A DNA stretch of 64,000 bases from Pseudomonas farris (GTDB taxonomy: Bacteria > Pseudomonadota > Gammaproteobacteria > Pseudomonadales > Pseudomonadaceae): the NCBI RefSeq assembly GCF_019145235.1, contig NZ_JAHSTV010000009.1, forward strand, positions 62,001-126,000, in the 5' to 3' direction. Below, in pieces: positions 16,124 to 24,229 of the stretch. Below the pieces are notes generated by a model, which was not told the DNA's origin, searched no databases, and saw nothing but the letters and a program-made list of their open reading frames with translations. The position numbers and the translations under genes were made by a program. Every line of letters starts with the position of its first letter. Position 1 is the stretch's first letter.

Positions 16124-16651
16124 TTATTGCGGCGAGGTTTCCAGCGGTTCTGGCGTCGGGATTGGAACGGTTTCCACGTTGTCCACGTCCTTCTGGATCT
16201 GGTCCAGCAACGAGCCTGGCTTGACCGGTTTTTCTGGCTTCGGCTTCTCGGCGTTTTCTGCAGGCGTGGTCACGGTAGTGTCACTGTCCTTGCCGAGAAT
16301 CGCTTCGTCGCGGCTCACGCCTGGCATGAAATCGCCAGAGAGGCTGACAAGTTGATCATTTGGGTTGAAGATAACGCTAATGCGTTCCTGTTGGCGTTCA
16401 CCGCCACCCGGTTGCAGGCTGTACAGATAATCCCAGCGATCGGCATGGAACGTGTCAGTCAGCAGAGGGTTACCCATGATAAACCGTACTTGCCGGCGGG
16501 TCATTCCCGGGCGTAACTGGTCTATCATGTCCTGCGTGACGACATTGCCCTGCTGGATGTCGATTTTGTAAACCCCGGGGAATGAACAACCGGCGAGTGC
16601 GAGCAGTCCCACAAAGGTGAAACTGGTTAGCAAGAGCTTGGTGTTTTGCAT
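16124..16651 (-). CDS. bamE: outer-membrane assembly lipoprotein BamE (OmlA)
   Basis: Small lipoprotein of the BAM complex that inserts beta-barrel proteins into the outer membrane. Residues 1-22 form a lipoprotein signal with lipobox LAGC (Cys22 lipidated). The BamE/SmpA fold follows: VVTQDMIDQLRPGMTRRQVRFIMGNPLL and RWDYLYSLQPGG. A Pro/Glu-rich tail (about 130-175) is longer than in E. coli and typical of pseudomonad OmlA. It is divergent from fur across 97 bp, an arrangement conserved in Pseudomonas. Confidence 0.95.
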   Translation of the reverse strand: MQNTKLLLTSFTFVGLLALAGCSFPGVYKIDIQQGNVVTQDMIDQLRPGMTRRQVRFIMGNPLLTDTFHADRWDYLYSLQPGGGERQQERISVIFNPNDQLVSLSGDFMPGVSRDEAILGKDSDTTVTTPAENAEKPKPEKPVKPGSLLDQIQKDVDNVETVPIPTPEPLETSPQ

Positions 16652-16748
16652 CGGTGGGCGACTTCCACTATCTTGGCTGGGACAACGTAAACGCCGATCA
16701 TACCCGCATTAAGAGAAGCTGCGAAGCAGCATCGCGAGAAAGCTGACC

Positions 16749-17153
16749 ATGGTTGAAAATAGCGAACTACGCAAAGCCGGCCTCAAAGTGACCCTTCCAC
16801 GGGTCAAAATTCTGCAAATGCTCGATTCCGCCGAGCAACGCCACATGAGTGCCGAGGATGTCTACAAGGCGCTGATGGAGGCTGGTGAGGACGTCGGTTT
16901 GGCCACGGTTTACCGTGTTCTGACCCAGTTCGAGGCAGCTGGCCTTGTGGTGCGGCACAACTTCGACGGAGGCCATGCGGTCTTCGAGCTGGACGACGGC
17001 AAGCATCACGACCATATGGTCAACGTCGAAACCAGTGAAGTGATCGAATTCTTCGACGAAGAAATCGAGCGGCTGCAGAAAGCAATCGTCGACAAGTATG
17101 GCTTCGAGATGGTTGATCACAATCTTGTACTGTACGTACGCAAGAAAAAGTAA
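16749..17153 (+). CDS. fur: ferric uptake regulator Fur
   Basis: Iron-responsive repressor of 134 residues acting as a dimer on Fur boxes. The N-terminal winged helix (about 1-80) includes AEDVYKALMEAGEDVGLATVYRVL. The dimerisation domain carries metal ligands in HAVFELDDGKHHDHMVNVE and the C-terminal DHNLVLYV. As in other pseudomonad Fur proteins the CxxC zinc motif of E. coli Fur is absent. Start ATG 16749. It is divergent from bamE. Confidence 0.97.
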   Translation: MVENSELRKAGLKVTLPRVKILQMLDSAEQRHMSAEDVYKALMEAGEDVGLATVYRVLTQFEAAGLVVRHNFDGGHAVFELDDGKHHDHMVNVETSEVIEFFDEEIERLQKAIVDKYGFEMVDHNLVLYVRKKK

Positions 17154-17187
17154 GCATGTCGCGCGAACTTCAGGTTCGCGAAACGAA

Positions 17188-17213
17188 CGAAGGCGACCCC
17201 AGGGTCGCCTTCG
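17188..17213. terminator. hairpin between convergent fur and recN
   Basis: CGAAGGCGACC-CCAG-GGTCGCCTTCG gives an 11-bp perfect stem. A second, smaller hairpin (GCGAACTTCAGGTTCGC) precedes it at 17162. Only short T-runs follow (GTGCTTTC), so it is a good stem with a modest U-tract. Confidence 0.65.
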
Positions 17214-17228
17214 TGCTTTCTACCGTTC

Positions 17229-18902
17229 TTAAATTTTCGCGGTAACGACCATCTTTTTCGCGTGAGCCAGTGATTCCTTGGTGAGGTCGATGCCCCCCAG
17301 CATCCGTGCCACTTCTTCGACACGATCGGTCTTGCTCAGTTTGGAGACTGCCGTATGCGTGGCGTCTTCACCGCGAACCTTGTGTACAAATAAATGTTGA
17401 TGCCCTTGCGCCGCCACTTGCGGCAAGTGAGTCACGGTTAGAACCTGCCCACGCTCCCCGAGGCGCCGCAGCAGCTGGCCGACAATCTCGGCGGTCGGGC
17501 CGCCGATGCCCACGTCCACTTCGTCGAACACCAGGGTTGGCACCCGCGAGGTCTGCGCAGTGATCACCTGAATCGCCAGGCTGATACGCGACAGTTCTCC
17601 ACCCGACGCCACTTTCGCCAGGGCTTTCAACGGTTGCCCCGGGTTGGCGCTCACCAGCAGTTCTACCTGTTCAAGCCCATTGGGCAGCAGTTCGTCGCTG
17701 CTGTTGGGGCGCAGTTCGATGGTGAAGCGGCCGCCGGGCATGCCCAGGCGCTGGATTTCCTGTTCCACGGCACTGGCCAGGCTGCTCGAGGCTTGGTGCC
17801 GCAGATCGCTCAGATCCCGAGCCTTCTCCTGATAATGGCGGGCGTAGGAGGCCAGCTCATCGCTCAATCGCTCGATGGATTCATCGTTGGCGTTCAGGGT
17901 TTCGATTTCATCGAGTAGCTTCTGCTGCATCTCGGCGACTTCGGTCGGCTGGATGCGGTGTTTGCGTGCCAGGGTGTAGATGGCGTCGAGGCGCTCTTCC
18001 AGGTACTGAAGACGTGCCGGGTCGGCGTCGAAGTTGTCGAGAAAGCGGTTCAACTCGCCTACGGCTTCTTCAACCTGAATCTGCGCACTGGTCAGCAGGC
18101 TGCTAGCTTCGCCCAAGGCGCCGATCGAATTGTTCACGCTCGATAGGCGGTTAAGGCTGGCGGTCAGCGCGTTCAGTACGTTGCCGGAATCACTTTCGCT
18201 GCATTGTTCGACCACTTGCCGACAAATACCCAGCAAGGTTTCGGCGTTGGTCAGGTTCTTGTGTTCCTGTTCCAGCTGCTCCAGCTCGTTTTCGCCGAGG
18301 CCGAGGTTTTCCAGTTCTTCGAGTTGGTAGCTGAGCAACTGATGGCGGGCGCGCTGTTCGTCGCCGGAGTTGGAAAGGCGTTCCAGTTCCTGGCGGGTCT
18401 GGCGCCAGCGTTGGGCAGCCAATTGCACCTGGCGGGCCAGGTCTGTGGCGCCGGCGTATTCGTCGAGCAGACGGCGGTGAGTATCGGTTTTGAGCAGGGA
18501 TTGGTGTTCGTGCTGGCTGTGGATATCGATCAGCAACTCGCCCAAGGCTTTCAGATCGCTGAGGGGGCAGGGGGTGCCGTTGATATAGCCGCGGGATCGC
18601 CCTTCAGCGGTGATCACTCGACGCAGAATGCACGGGCCGTCGTTCTCGAGGTCTCGTTCGGCCAGCCAGGCGCTGGCTTCCGGGATGTCGACCAGATCGA
18701 AGGTGGCCAGGATATCGGCCTTGTCGGCGCCCGGGCGGACCACGCCGCTGTCGGCGCGATCGCCCAGGGTCAGGCCGAGGGCGTCGAGCATGATCGACTT
18801 GCCGGCGCCGGTTTCCCCTGTGATCACGCTCATCCCGCGATCGAGTTCGAGATCGAGATGTTCAACGATGGCGTAGTTGTGTACGGACAGGTGCACCAGC
18901 AT
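17229..18902 (-). CDS. recN: DNA repair protein RecN
   Basis: SMC-like ATPase of 557 residues that acts at double-strand breaks with RecA. The N-terminus has Walker A in ITGETGAGKS (about residue 28-37), the centre is a long coiled coil (about 150-380), and the C-terminus has the ABC signature VASGGELSRISLAIQ and Walker B LVFDEVDVGIGG. A LexA box lies 25 bp upstream of the ATG, so SOS induction is expected as for E. coli recN. Confidence 0.96.
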   Translation of the reverse strand: MLVHLSVHNYAIVEHLDLELDRGMSVITGETGAGKSIMLDALGLTLGDRADSGVVRPGADKADILATFDLVDIPEASAWLAERDLENDGPCILRRVITAEGRSRGYINGTPCPLSDLKALGELLIDIHSQHEHQSLLKTDTHRRLLDEYAGATDLARQVQLAAQRWRQTRQELERLSNSGDEQRARHQLLSYQLEELENLGLGENELEQLEQEHKNLTNAETLLGICRQVVEQCSESDSGNVLNALTASLNRLSSVNNSIGALGEASSLLTSAQIQVEEAVGELNRFLDNFDADPARLQYLEERLDAIYTLARKHRIQPTEVAEMQQKLLDEIETLNANDESIERLSDELASYARHYQEKARDLSDLRHQASSSLASAVEQEIQRLGMPGGRFTIELRPNSSDELLPNGLEQVELLVSANPGQPLKALAKVASGGELSRISLAIQVITAQTSRVPTLVFDEVDVGIGGPTAEIVGQLLRRLGERGQVLTVTHLPQVAAQGHQHLFVHKVRGEDATHTAVSKLSKTDRVEEVARMLGGIDLTKESLAHAKKMVVTAKI

Positions 18903-18926
18903 AAAGGCCGCTCCCAGGCTTTAGGT

Positions 18927-18942
18927 CTGGTTATTTATACAG
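18927..18942. promoter_or_regulatory. LexA (SOS) box of recN
   Basis: CTGGTTATTTATACAG fits CTG-N10-CAG with an AT-rich centre; the reverse strand reads CTGTATAAATAACCAG, close to CTGTATATATATACAG. It lies 25-40 bp upstream of the recN ATG, where it would overlap the promoter. Confidence 0.85.
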
Positions 18943-19062
18943 TGTTTTGTTTCGGGCTGACAATGCCCCCTCTTAGGTCGATTTGCTTGATTGAAAGAAA
19001 TCCTTAGTGCGATGAGGAATGACAATGCAGCTGTTTTTTGTAGGGTTAATCATCAAATAGCC

Positions 19063-19090
19063 CTTGAAGCTGAATTTTGCGGCCCCATAT
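19063..19090 (+). promoter_or_regulatory. sigma-32 heat-shock promoter of grpE-dnaK
   Basis: CTTGAA (19063-19068), 14 nt, CCCCATAT (19083-19090) is a consensus RpoH promoter. It lies about 50 bp upstream of the grpE ATG and no hrcA/CIRCE element is visible, as expected for gammaproteobacteria. Confidence 0.9.
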
Positions 19091-19142
19091 ACCGGGCAGA
19101 AGCGCGAGTTGAGCTCGCGGACGATATTGGAAGGAGAAATCT

Positions 19143-19709
19143 ATGGCTGACGAACAGACAGTGGATACGCAAAATCTAGACGCCAACCAGGGCCCCGAGG
19201 CTTCGGGTGAAGACCTGGCGGCTCGTGTGCAAGTGCTCGAAGAGCAATTGGCTGGTGCGCAGGATCAGGCTTTGCGTGTAGCCGCCGATCTGCAGAACGT
19301 CCGCCGCCGTGCCGAGCAGGACGTTGAAAAGGCTCACAAATTTGCCTTGGAAAAGTTCGCTGGCGACCTGCTGCCGATCATCGACAGCCTGGAGCGCGGT
19401 CTGGAGCTATCCAACCCTGACGACGAAAACATTCGTCCGATGCGCGAAGGGATCGAGCTGACCCTGAAAATGTTCCAGGACACCCTGAAACGCTATCACC
19501 TGGAAGCGATTGATCCTGAAGGCGAACCCTTCAACGCTTCGCATCACCAGGCAATGGCCATGCAGGAAAGCGCCGACGTCGAGCCAAACAGCGTGCTCAA
19601 GGTGTTTCAGAAGGGCTACCAGCTTCACGGTCGCCTGCTGCGCCCGGCCATGGTCGTGGTCAGCAAGGCACCTGCACCGGTTTCGCCTTCGATTGACGAG
19701 CAGGCTTGA
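19143..19709 (+). CDS. grpE: nucleotide exchange factor GrpE
   Basis: Cochaperone that releases ADP from DnaK. The product is 188 residues: a variable acidic start, a long dimerisation helix (about 25-90, ARVQVLEEQLAGAQDQALRV), and the C-terminal beta domain with GEPFNASHHQAM and VLKVFQKGYQLHGRLLRPAMVVVSK. AAGGAGAAATCT precedes the ATG. It is the first gene after the RpoH promoter, followed by dnaK after 102 nt. Confidence 0.97.
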   Translation: MADEQTVDTQNLDANQGPEASGEDLAARVQVLEEQLAGAQDQALRVAADLQNVRRRAEQDVEKAHKFALEKFAGDLLPIIDSLERGLELSNPDDENIRPMREGIELTLKMFQDTLKRYHLEAIDPEGEPFNASHHQAMAMQESADVEPNSVLKVFQKGYQLHGRLLRPAMVVVSKAPAPVSPSIDEQA

Positions 19710-19811
19710 AATTAGCCGCAAGGCCCCCATTTAGAAGTCAAGCGTTTAAGTGCTACCGCAGTCAGCCACCACTACTGCGGCATCCAAATCCAAAGTTTCG
19801 GGAGAGTGAAC

Positions 19812-21728
19812 ATGGGCAAAATTATCGGTATCGACCTGGGGACTACCAACTCCTGCGTCTCCGTGCTGGAAAACGGCAAAGCCAAAGTGATTGAAAACGC
19901 TGAAGGCGCGCGTACCACGCCGTCGATCATCGCTTATGCCAACGACGGTGAAATCCTGGTTGGCCAGTCGGCCAAGCGTCAGGCAGTGACCAATCCGCAT
20001 AACACCCTGTACGCGGTGAAGCGTCTGATCGGTCGTCGTTTTGACGAAGAAGTCGTACAGAAAGACATCCAGATGGTCCCTTACAAGATCGTCAAGGCTG
20101 ACAACAACGACGCCTGGGTTGAAGTGAACGGCCAGAAAATGGCGCCGCCACAAATTTCGGCTGAAATTCTGAAGAAAATGAAGAAGACCGCCGAAGACTA
20201 CCTCGGCGAGCCAGTGACCGAAGCGGTGATCACCGTTCCGGCCTACTTCAACGACAGCCAGCGTCAAGCCACCAAAGACGCCGGCCGCATCGCGGGCCTG
20301 GACGTTAAACGTATCATTAACGAACCAACCGCAGCCGCACTGGCCTACGGTATGGACAAGGCGAAAGGCGATCACACCGTGATCGTTTACGACCTGGGCG
20401 GCGGTACTTTCGACGTTTCCGTGATCGAAATCGCTGAAGTCGATGGCGAGCACCAGTTCGAAGTGTTGGCCACCAACGGTGACACTTTCCTGGGCGGTGA
20501 AGACTTTGACATTCGTCTGATCGACTACCTCGTTGACGAGTTCAAGAAAGAAAGCGGCATGAACCTCAAGGGTGACCCGCTGGCCATGCAGCGCCTGAAA
20601 GAAGCCGCTGAGAAAGCCAAGATCGAACTGTCCTCGAGCCAGTCGACCGACGTGAACCTGCCGTACATCACTGCAGACGCTACCGGTCCTAAGCATTTGA
20701 ACGTGAAAATCTCCCGCGCCAAGCTCGAAGCGCTGGTTGAAGACCTGGTTCAGCGCACCATCGAACCTTGCCGCATCGCGATGAAAGACGCCGGTATCGA
20801 CGTTGGTTCGATCAACGACGTGATCCTGGTCGGCGGTCAGACCCGTATGCCACTGGTTCAGAAGCTGGTGACCGATTTCTTCGGTAAAGAAGCACGTAAA
20901 GACGTCAACCCTGACGAAGCTGTTGCCATGGGTGCTGCTATCCAGGGCGCGGTATTGGCCGGTGACGTGAAAGACGTTCTGCTGCTCGACGTTAGCCCGC
21001 TGACCCTGGGTATCGAAACCATGGGCGGCGTGATGACCGCGCTGATCGAGAAAAACACCACGATTCCTACCAAGAAATCGCAAGTGTTCTCGACTGCCGA
21101 CGACAACCAGGGCGCAGTGACCATTCACGTACTGCAAGGTGAGCGTAAGCAAGCCGCACAGAACAAGTCCCTGGGCAAGTTCGACCTGGCCGAGATTCCA
21201 CCAGCACCACGTGGCGTGCCACAAATCGAAGTGACCTTCGACATCGACGCCAACGGCATCCTGCACGTCGGCGCGAAAGACAAGGCTACCGGCAAGACTC
21301 AGTCGATCGTGATCAAGGCCAACTCCGGTCTGTCCGAGGAAGAAATTCAGCAGATGGTTCGCGATGCTGAAGTGAACGCTGAAGAAGACCGCAAGTTCGA
21401 AGAGCTGGCCAGCGCCCGTAACCAAGGCGATGCCCTGGTTCACTCGACGCGCAAAATGGTCGCTGATGCTGGCGACAAAGTGAGCGCTGAAGAGAAGACT
21501 GCAATCGAAGCAGCTGTAGTTGCCCTGGAAACCGCCATCAAAGGCGACGACAAGGCCGCTATCGAAGCCAAGGTTGAAGAGCTGTCCAAGGTCTCTGCGC
21601 CAGTGGCTCAGAAAATGTACGCTGATCAGGCTCAGCCAGCTGAAGGCGCGGCGCCGAAAGACGAATCGGCTGAAAAGGCTGACGACGTTGTCGATGCCGA
21701 GTTCGAAGAAGTCAAAGACCACAAGTAA
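19812..21728 (+). CDS. dnaK: Hsp70 chaperone DnaK
   Basis: ATP-dependent chaperone of 638 residues. The nucleotide-binding domain (1-about 385) shows IIGIDLGTTNSCV, DLGGGTFDVSV and the GGQTRMP loop. The linker VLLLDVSPLTLGIET leads to the substrate domain and the EEV-type tail DAEFEEVKDHK. The ATG at 19812 has GGGAGA upstream; the in-frame GTG two codons earlier is not needed. It is probably co-transcribed with grpE. The tail is typical of gammaproteobacterial DnaK. Confidence 0.98.
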   Translation: MGKIIGIDLGTTNSCVSVLENGKAKVIENAEGARTTPSIIAYANDGEILVGQSAKRQAVTNPHNTLYAVKRLIGRRFDEEVVQKDIQMVPYKIVKADNNDAWVEVNGQKMAPPQISAEILKKMKKTAEDYLGEPVTEAVITVPAYFNDSQRQATKDAGRIAGLDVKRIINEPTAAALAYGMDKAKGDHTVIVYDLGGGTFDVSVIEIAEVDGEHQFEVLATNGDTFLGGEDFDIRLIDYLVDEFKKESGMNLKGDPLAMQRLKEAAEKAKIELSSSQSTDVNLPYITADATGPKHLNVKISRAKLEALVEDLVQRTIEPCRIAMKDAGIDVGSINDVILVGGQTRMPLVQKLVTDFFGKEARKDVNPDEAVAMGAAIQGAVLAGDVKDVLLLDVSPLTLGIETMGGVMTALIEKNTTIPTKKSQVFSTADDNQGAVTIHVLQGERKQAAQNKSLGKFDLAEIPPAPRGVPQIEVTFDIDANGILHVGAKDKATGKTQSIVIKANSGLSEEEIQQMVRDAEVNAEEDRKFEELASARNQGDALVHSTRKMVADAGDKVSAEEKTAIEAAVVALETAIKGDDKAAIEAKVEELSKVSAPVAQKMYADQAQPAEGAAPKDESAEKADDVVDAEFEEVKDHK

Positions 21729-21782
21729 GTTGTTGGTCGCCCGGTTGACTGCCTTCAGGCGGTGACTGGTAGGATGTCGCCG

Positions 21783-21802
21783 CGCGGGAGCTTGCTCCCG
21801 CG
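21783..21802. repeat. hairpin after dnaK
   Basis: CGCGGGAGC-TT-GCTCCCGCG is a 9-bp perfect stem about 55 nt after the dnaK stop, resembling the core of another pseudomonad REP class. No U-tract follows. It probably partly separates dnaK from dnaJ expression. The rest of 21729-22025 shows no gene. Confidence 0.55.
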
Positions 21803-22025
21803 TTGGCGTGTCTGGAGTAAGCGAATTTTTACAGCATGCGACAACGCTCGGATGTTGGCGGTATGACCGGAAATGCTCCTGCTTTTCGAGTCGAAAGTAC
21901 CGCATCGAATCAAAGACCAGGATCGTTGAATTGACGTGAGTTGGGTCCGGGCCTGTATTGGGGCTCAACGAGTTTGGCGAGGCTCAGGAGAGGTTTGCCG
22001 AACGTCCTTAAGAGTGCAAAGACTT

Positions 22026-23150
22026 ATGGCAAAGCGTGACTATTACGAAGTATTGGGTGTTGAGCGTGGTTCAAGCGAAGCGGACCTGAAAAAGGCCTAC
22101 CGTCGCCTGGCGATGAAGCACCACCCGGACCGTAATCCCGATGACAAAGCGTCGGAAGATATGTTCAAGGAGGCCAACGAGGCCTACGAAGTGCTGTCCG
22201 ATTCCAGCAAGCGCGCGGCTTATGACCAATACGGTCATGCCGGTGTCGACCCGAGCATGGGTGGCGGCGGTGCCGGGTTTGGCGGTCAGAACTTCTCCGA
22301 CATCTTTGGCGATGTCTTCAGTGACTTCTTCGGTGGCGGCCGCGGCGGTGCTCGTGGCGGCGCTCAGCGCGGCAGCGACCTGCGTTACACCCTGGAGCTG
22401 AACCTGGAAGAGGCGGTGCGCGGCACGACCGTGAATATCCGCGTTCCGACACTGGTCAACTGCAAGCCGTGCGATGGTTCGGGTGCCAAGAAAGGCTCCT
22501 CGCCGATCACTTGCCCGACGTGCGGCGGTATTGGTCAGGTGCGCATGCAGCAGGGCTTCTTCTCGGTGCAGCAGACCTGCCCGCGCTGCCATGGCCAAGG
22601 CAAGATCATTTCCGATCCGTGCGATTCCTGCCACGGCGAAGGTCGTGTCGAAGAGTACAAGACCCTGTCGGTGAAAGTGCCGGCCGGTGTTGATACCGGT
22701 GACCGCATTCGTCTGTCTGGCGAAGGCGAGGCGGGTGCGCAGGGTGGCCCGACTGGCGACCTGTACGTGGTGATCAATGTGCGCGAGCACGCAATCTTCC
22801 AGCGTGACGGCAAGCACCTGTTCTGCGAAGTGCCAATCAGCTTCGTCGACGCAGCGCTGGGCGGCGAGCTGGAGATTCCGACCCTCGATGGTCGGGTCAA
22901 GCTGAAGATCCCTGAAGGGACTCAGACCGGTAAGCAGTTCCGTGTTCGCGGTAAAGGCGTCGCGCCGGTTCGTGGTGGCGGTGCTGGTGACCTGATGTGC
23001 CGCGTGGCGGTCGAAACCCCGGTCAACCTGGGTCGTCGTCAGCGCGAATTGCTGGAGGAGTTGCGCAGCTCCCTGGCGGGTGACAACAGTCATTCTCCGA
23101 AAACCACCGGTTGGTTCGAAGGCGTGAAGCGCTTCTTCGGCGATTTGTAA
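22026..23150 (+). CDS. dnaJ: chaperone DnaJ (Hsp40)
   Basis: Stimulates the DnaK ATPase and delivers substrates. The product is 374 residues: J domain (1-70) with the HPD motif in KHHPDRNPDD; Gly-rich linker (about 75-110); zinc domain with four CxxCxGxG repeats (CKPCDGSG, CPTCGGIG, CPRCHGQG, CDSCHGEG); then C-terminal substrate domains. The start MAKRDYYEVLG at 22026 is the family start; an upstream in-frame ATG at 21936 lies in the intergenic region. A 297-nt gap separates it from dnaK, so it may have its own promoter. Confidence 0.98.
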   Translation: MAKRDYYEVLGVERGSSEADLKKAYRRLAMKHHPDRNPDDKASEDMFKEANEAYEVLSDSSKRAAYDQYGHAGVDPSMGGGGAGFGGQNFSDIFGDVFSDFFGGGRGGARGGAQRGSDLRYTLELNLEEAVRGTTVNIRVPTLVNCKPCDGSGAKKGSSPITCPTCGGIGQVRMQQGFFSVQQTCPRCHGQGKIISDPCDSCHGEGRVEEYKTLSVKVPAGVDTGDRIRLSGEGEAGAQGGPTGDLYVVINVREHAIFQRDGKHLFCEVPISFVDAALGGELEIPTLDGRVKLKIPEGTQTGKQFRVRGKGVAPVRGGGAGDLMCRVAVETPVNLGRRQRELLEELRSSLAGDNSHSPKTTGWFEGVKRFFGDL

Positions 23151-23159
23151 GGAGTCGGC

Positions 23160-23966
23160 ATGCGACGTATAGCTGTGATGGGCGCTGCCGGGCGCATGGG
23201 CAAGATTCTGGTCGAGGCAGTGCAGCAACGCGCGCCGCTGACCGGCCTGACGGCAGCCATCGTGCGCCCCGGCAGCACGCTGATTGGCGTGGATGCCGGT
23301 GAGCTGGCATCGCTGGGACGAATCGGTGTGCCGCTGTCCGGTAAGCTGGATGCGGTGGCCGATGAGTTCGATGTGTTGATCGACTTCACGCTCCCTGAAG
23401 TCATGCTGAAAAACCTGGCGTTCTGCCGTAAGGCGGGCAAGGCCATGGTGATCGGCACGACGGGGTTGGACGCCGCGCAGAAGCAGTTGCTGGTCGAGGC
23501 GAGCGAAGATATTGCGATTGTGTTCGCGGCCAATTTCAGTGTCGGGGTAAACCTGTCGCTGAAGCTGCTCGATATGGCGGCCCGTGTGCTGGGCGATGAC
23601 GCGGATATCGAAATCATCGAAGCCCATCATCGGCACAAGATCGATGCGCCTTCAGGCACGGCTCTGCGCATGGGCGAAGTGATCGCCAATGCACTCGATC
23701 GTGATCTGCAGAAGGTTGCGGTTTATGGTCGTGAAGGACACACCGGTGCGCGTGAGCGCGAAACGATCGGCTTCGCGACTGTTCGCGGTGGTGATGTGGT
23801 CGGTGATCATACGGTGCTGTTCGCCTGTGAAGGCGAGCGACTGGAAATCACTCACAAGGCATCCAGTCGCATGACCTTCGCCAAGGGCGCGGTACGTGCA
23901 GCTTTGTGGCTGGATGGTCGTGAGCCAGGCCTTTACGACATGCAAGACGTGCTCGACCTGCGGTAA
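23160..23966 (+). CDS. dapB: 4-hydroxy-tetrahydrodipicolinate reductase
   Basis: NAD(P)H-dependent step of lysine and meso-diaminopimelate synthesis. 268 residues with the dinucleotide-binding start VMGAAGRMGKILVEAV and the substrate motif EIIEAHHRHKIDAPSGTALRMGE, which contains the catalytic His and Lys. The ATG lies 9 nt after dnaJ with AAGGAG overlapping the gap, so dnaJ and dapB probably share a transcript. The gene order dnaJ-dapB-carA is conserved in Pseudomonas. Confidence 0.97.
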   Translation: MRRIAVMGAAGRMGKILVEAVQQRAPLTGLTAAIVRPGSTLIGVDAGELASLGRIGVPLSGKLDAVADEFDVLIDFTLPEVMLKNLAFCRKAGKAMVIGTTGLDAAQKQLLVEASEDIAIVFAANFSVGVNLSLKLLDMAARVLGDDADIEIIEAHHRHKIDAPSGTALRMGEVIANALDRDLQKVAVYGREGHTGARERETIGFATVRGGDVVGDHTVLFACEGERLEITHKASSRMTFAKGAVRAALWLDGREPGLYDMQDVLDLR

Positions 23967-24100
23967 GATGTGCCCGAAATCGGGTTCAAACTCAGCGTTT
24001 GGGCCCGGTTTTATTCCGCCAAGCGACGTCCTGTCGCATTCTCCGGCCTTTAGGGCTCATTGGCGGTAGACCAAAAATGCCTTTTTCTGTAAGCTACAGC

Positions 24101-24118
24101 TTTAGTGTGTCCACTAAA
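24101..24118. repeat. 7-bp stem in the carA leader
   Basis: TTTAGTG and CACTAAA pair around TGTC, 26 bp upstream of the attenuator-like stem. It could be a protein-binding palindrome or part of an alternative leader fold. Confidence 0.4.
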
Positions 24119-24136
24119 AGCGCGCAGAATAATTCG

Positions 24137-24229
24137 ATGAAGAAGCGGGGTGACGTGTCCATACGTCACTCCGCTTTTTTACAACCTGCGATCGCCCTTT
24201 CAGGCTTTATTTACGGGAGGTCTTCTTGA
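24137..24229 (+). CDS. possible carA leader peptide
   Basis: ATG at 24137 opens a 30-codon frame (MKKRGDVSIRHSAFLQPAIA...) that runs through the terminator-like hairpin and its T-tract and ends in a TGA overlapping the carA TTG start (TTGA). That geometry suits coupling of leader translation to attenuation and to carA initiation. The ribosome site for the leader is poor, so translation is uncertain. Confidence 0.4.
   Translation: MKKRGDVSIRHSAFLQPAIALSGFIYGRSS
24144..24180 (+). terminator. attenuator-like terminator before carA
   Basis: AGCGGGGTGACGT and ACGTCACTCCGCT form a 13-bp stem with one G-U pair and a 6-nt loop, followed directly by TTTTTT. It lies 45 nt upstream of carA. It can end dapB transcription and, in the carAB leader, act as an attenuator; attenuation by pyrimidines is known for carAB/pyr operons. 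Confidence 0.85.

Noticed and set aside
19746..21968. 740-codon minus-strand frame opposite dnaK
   Set aside because: Antisense shadow of dnaK; composition rich in Phe/His/Gly, no recognisable motif.
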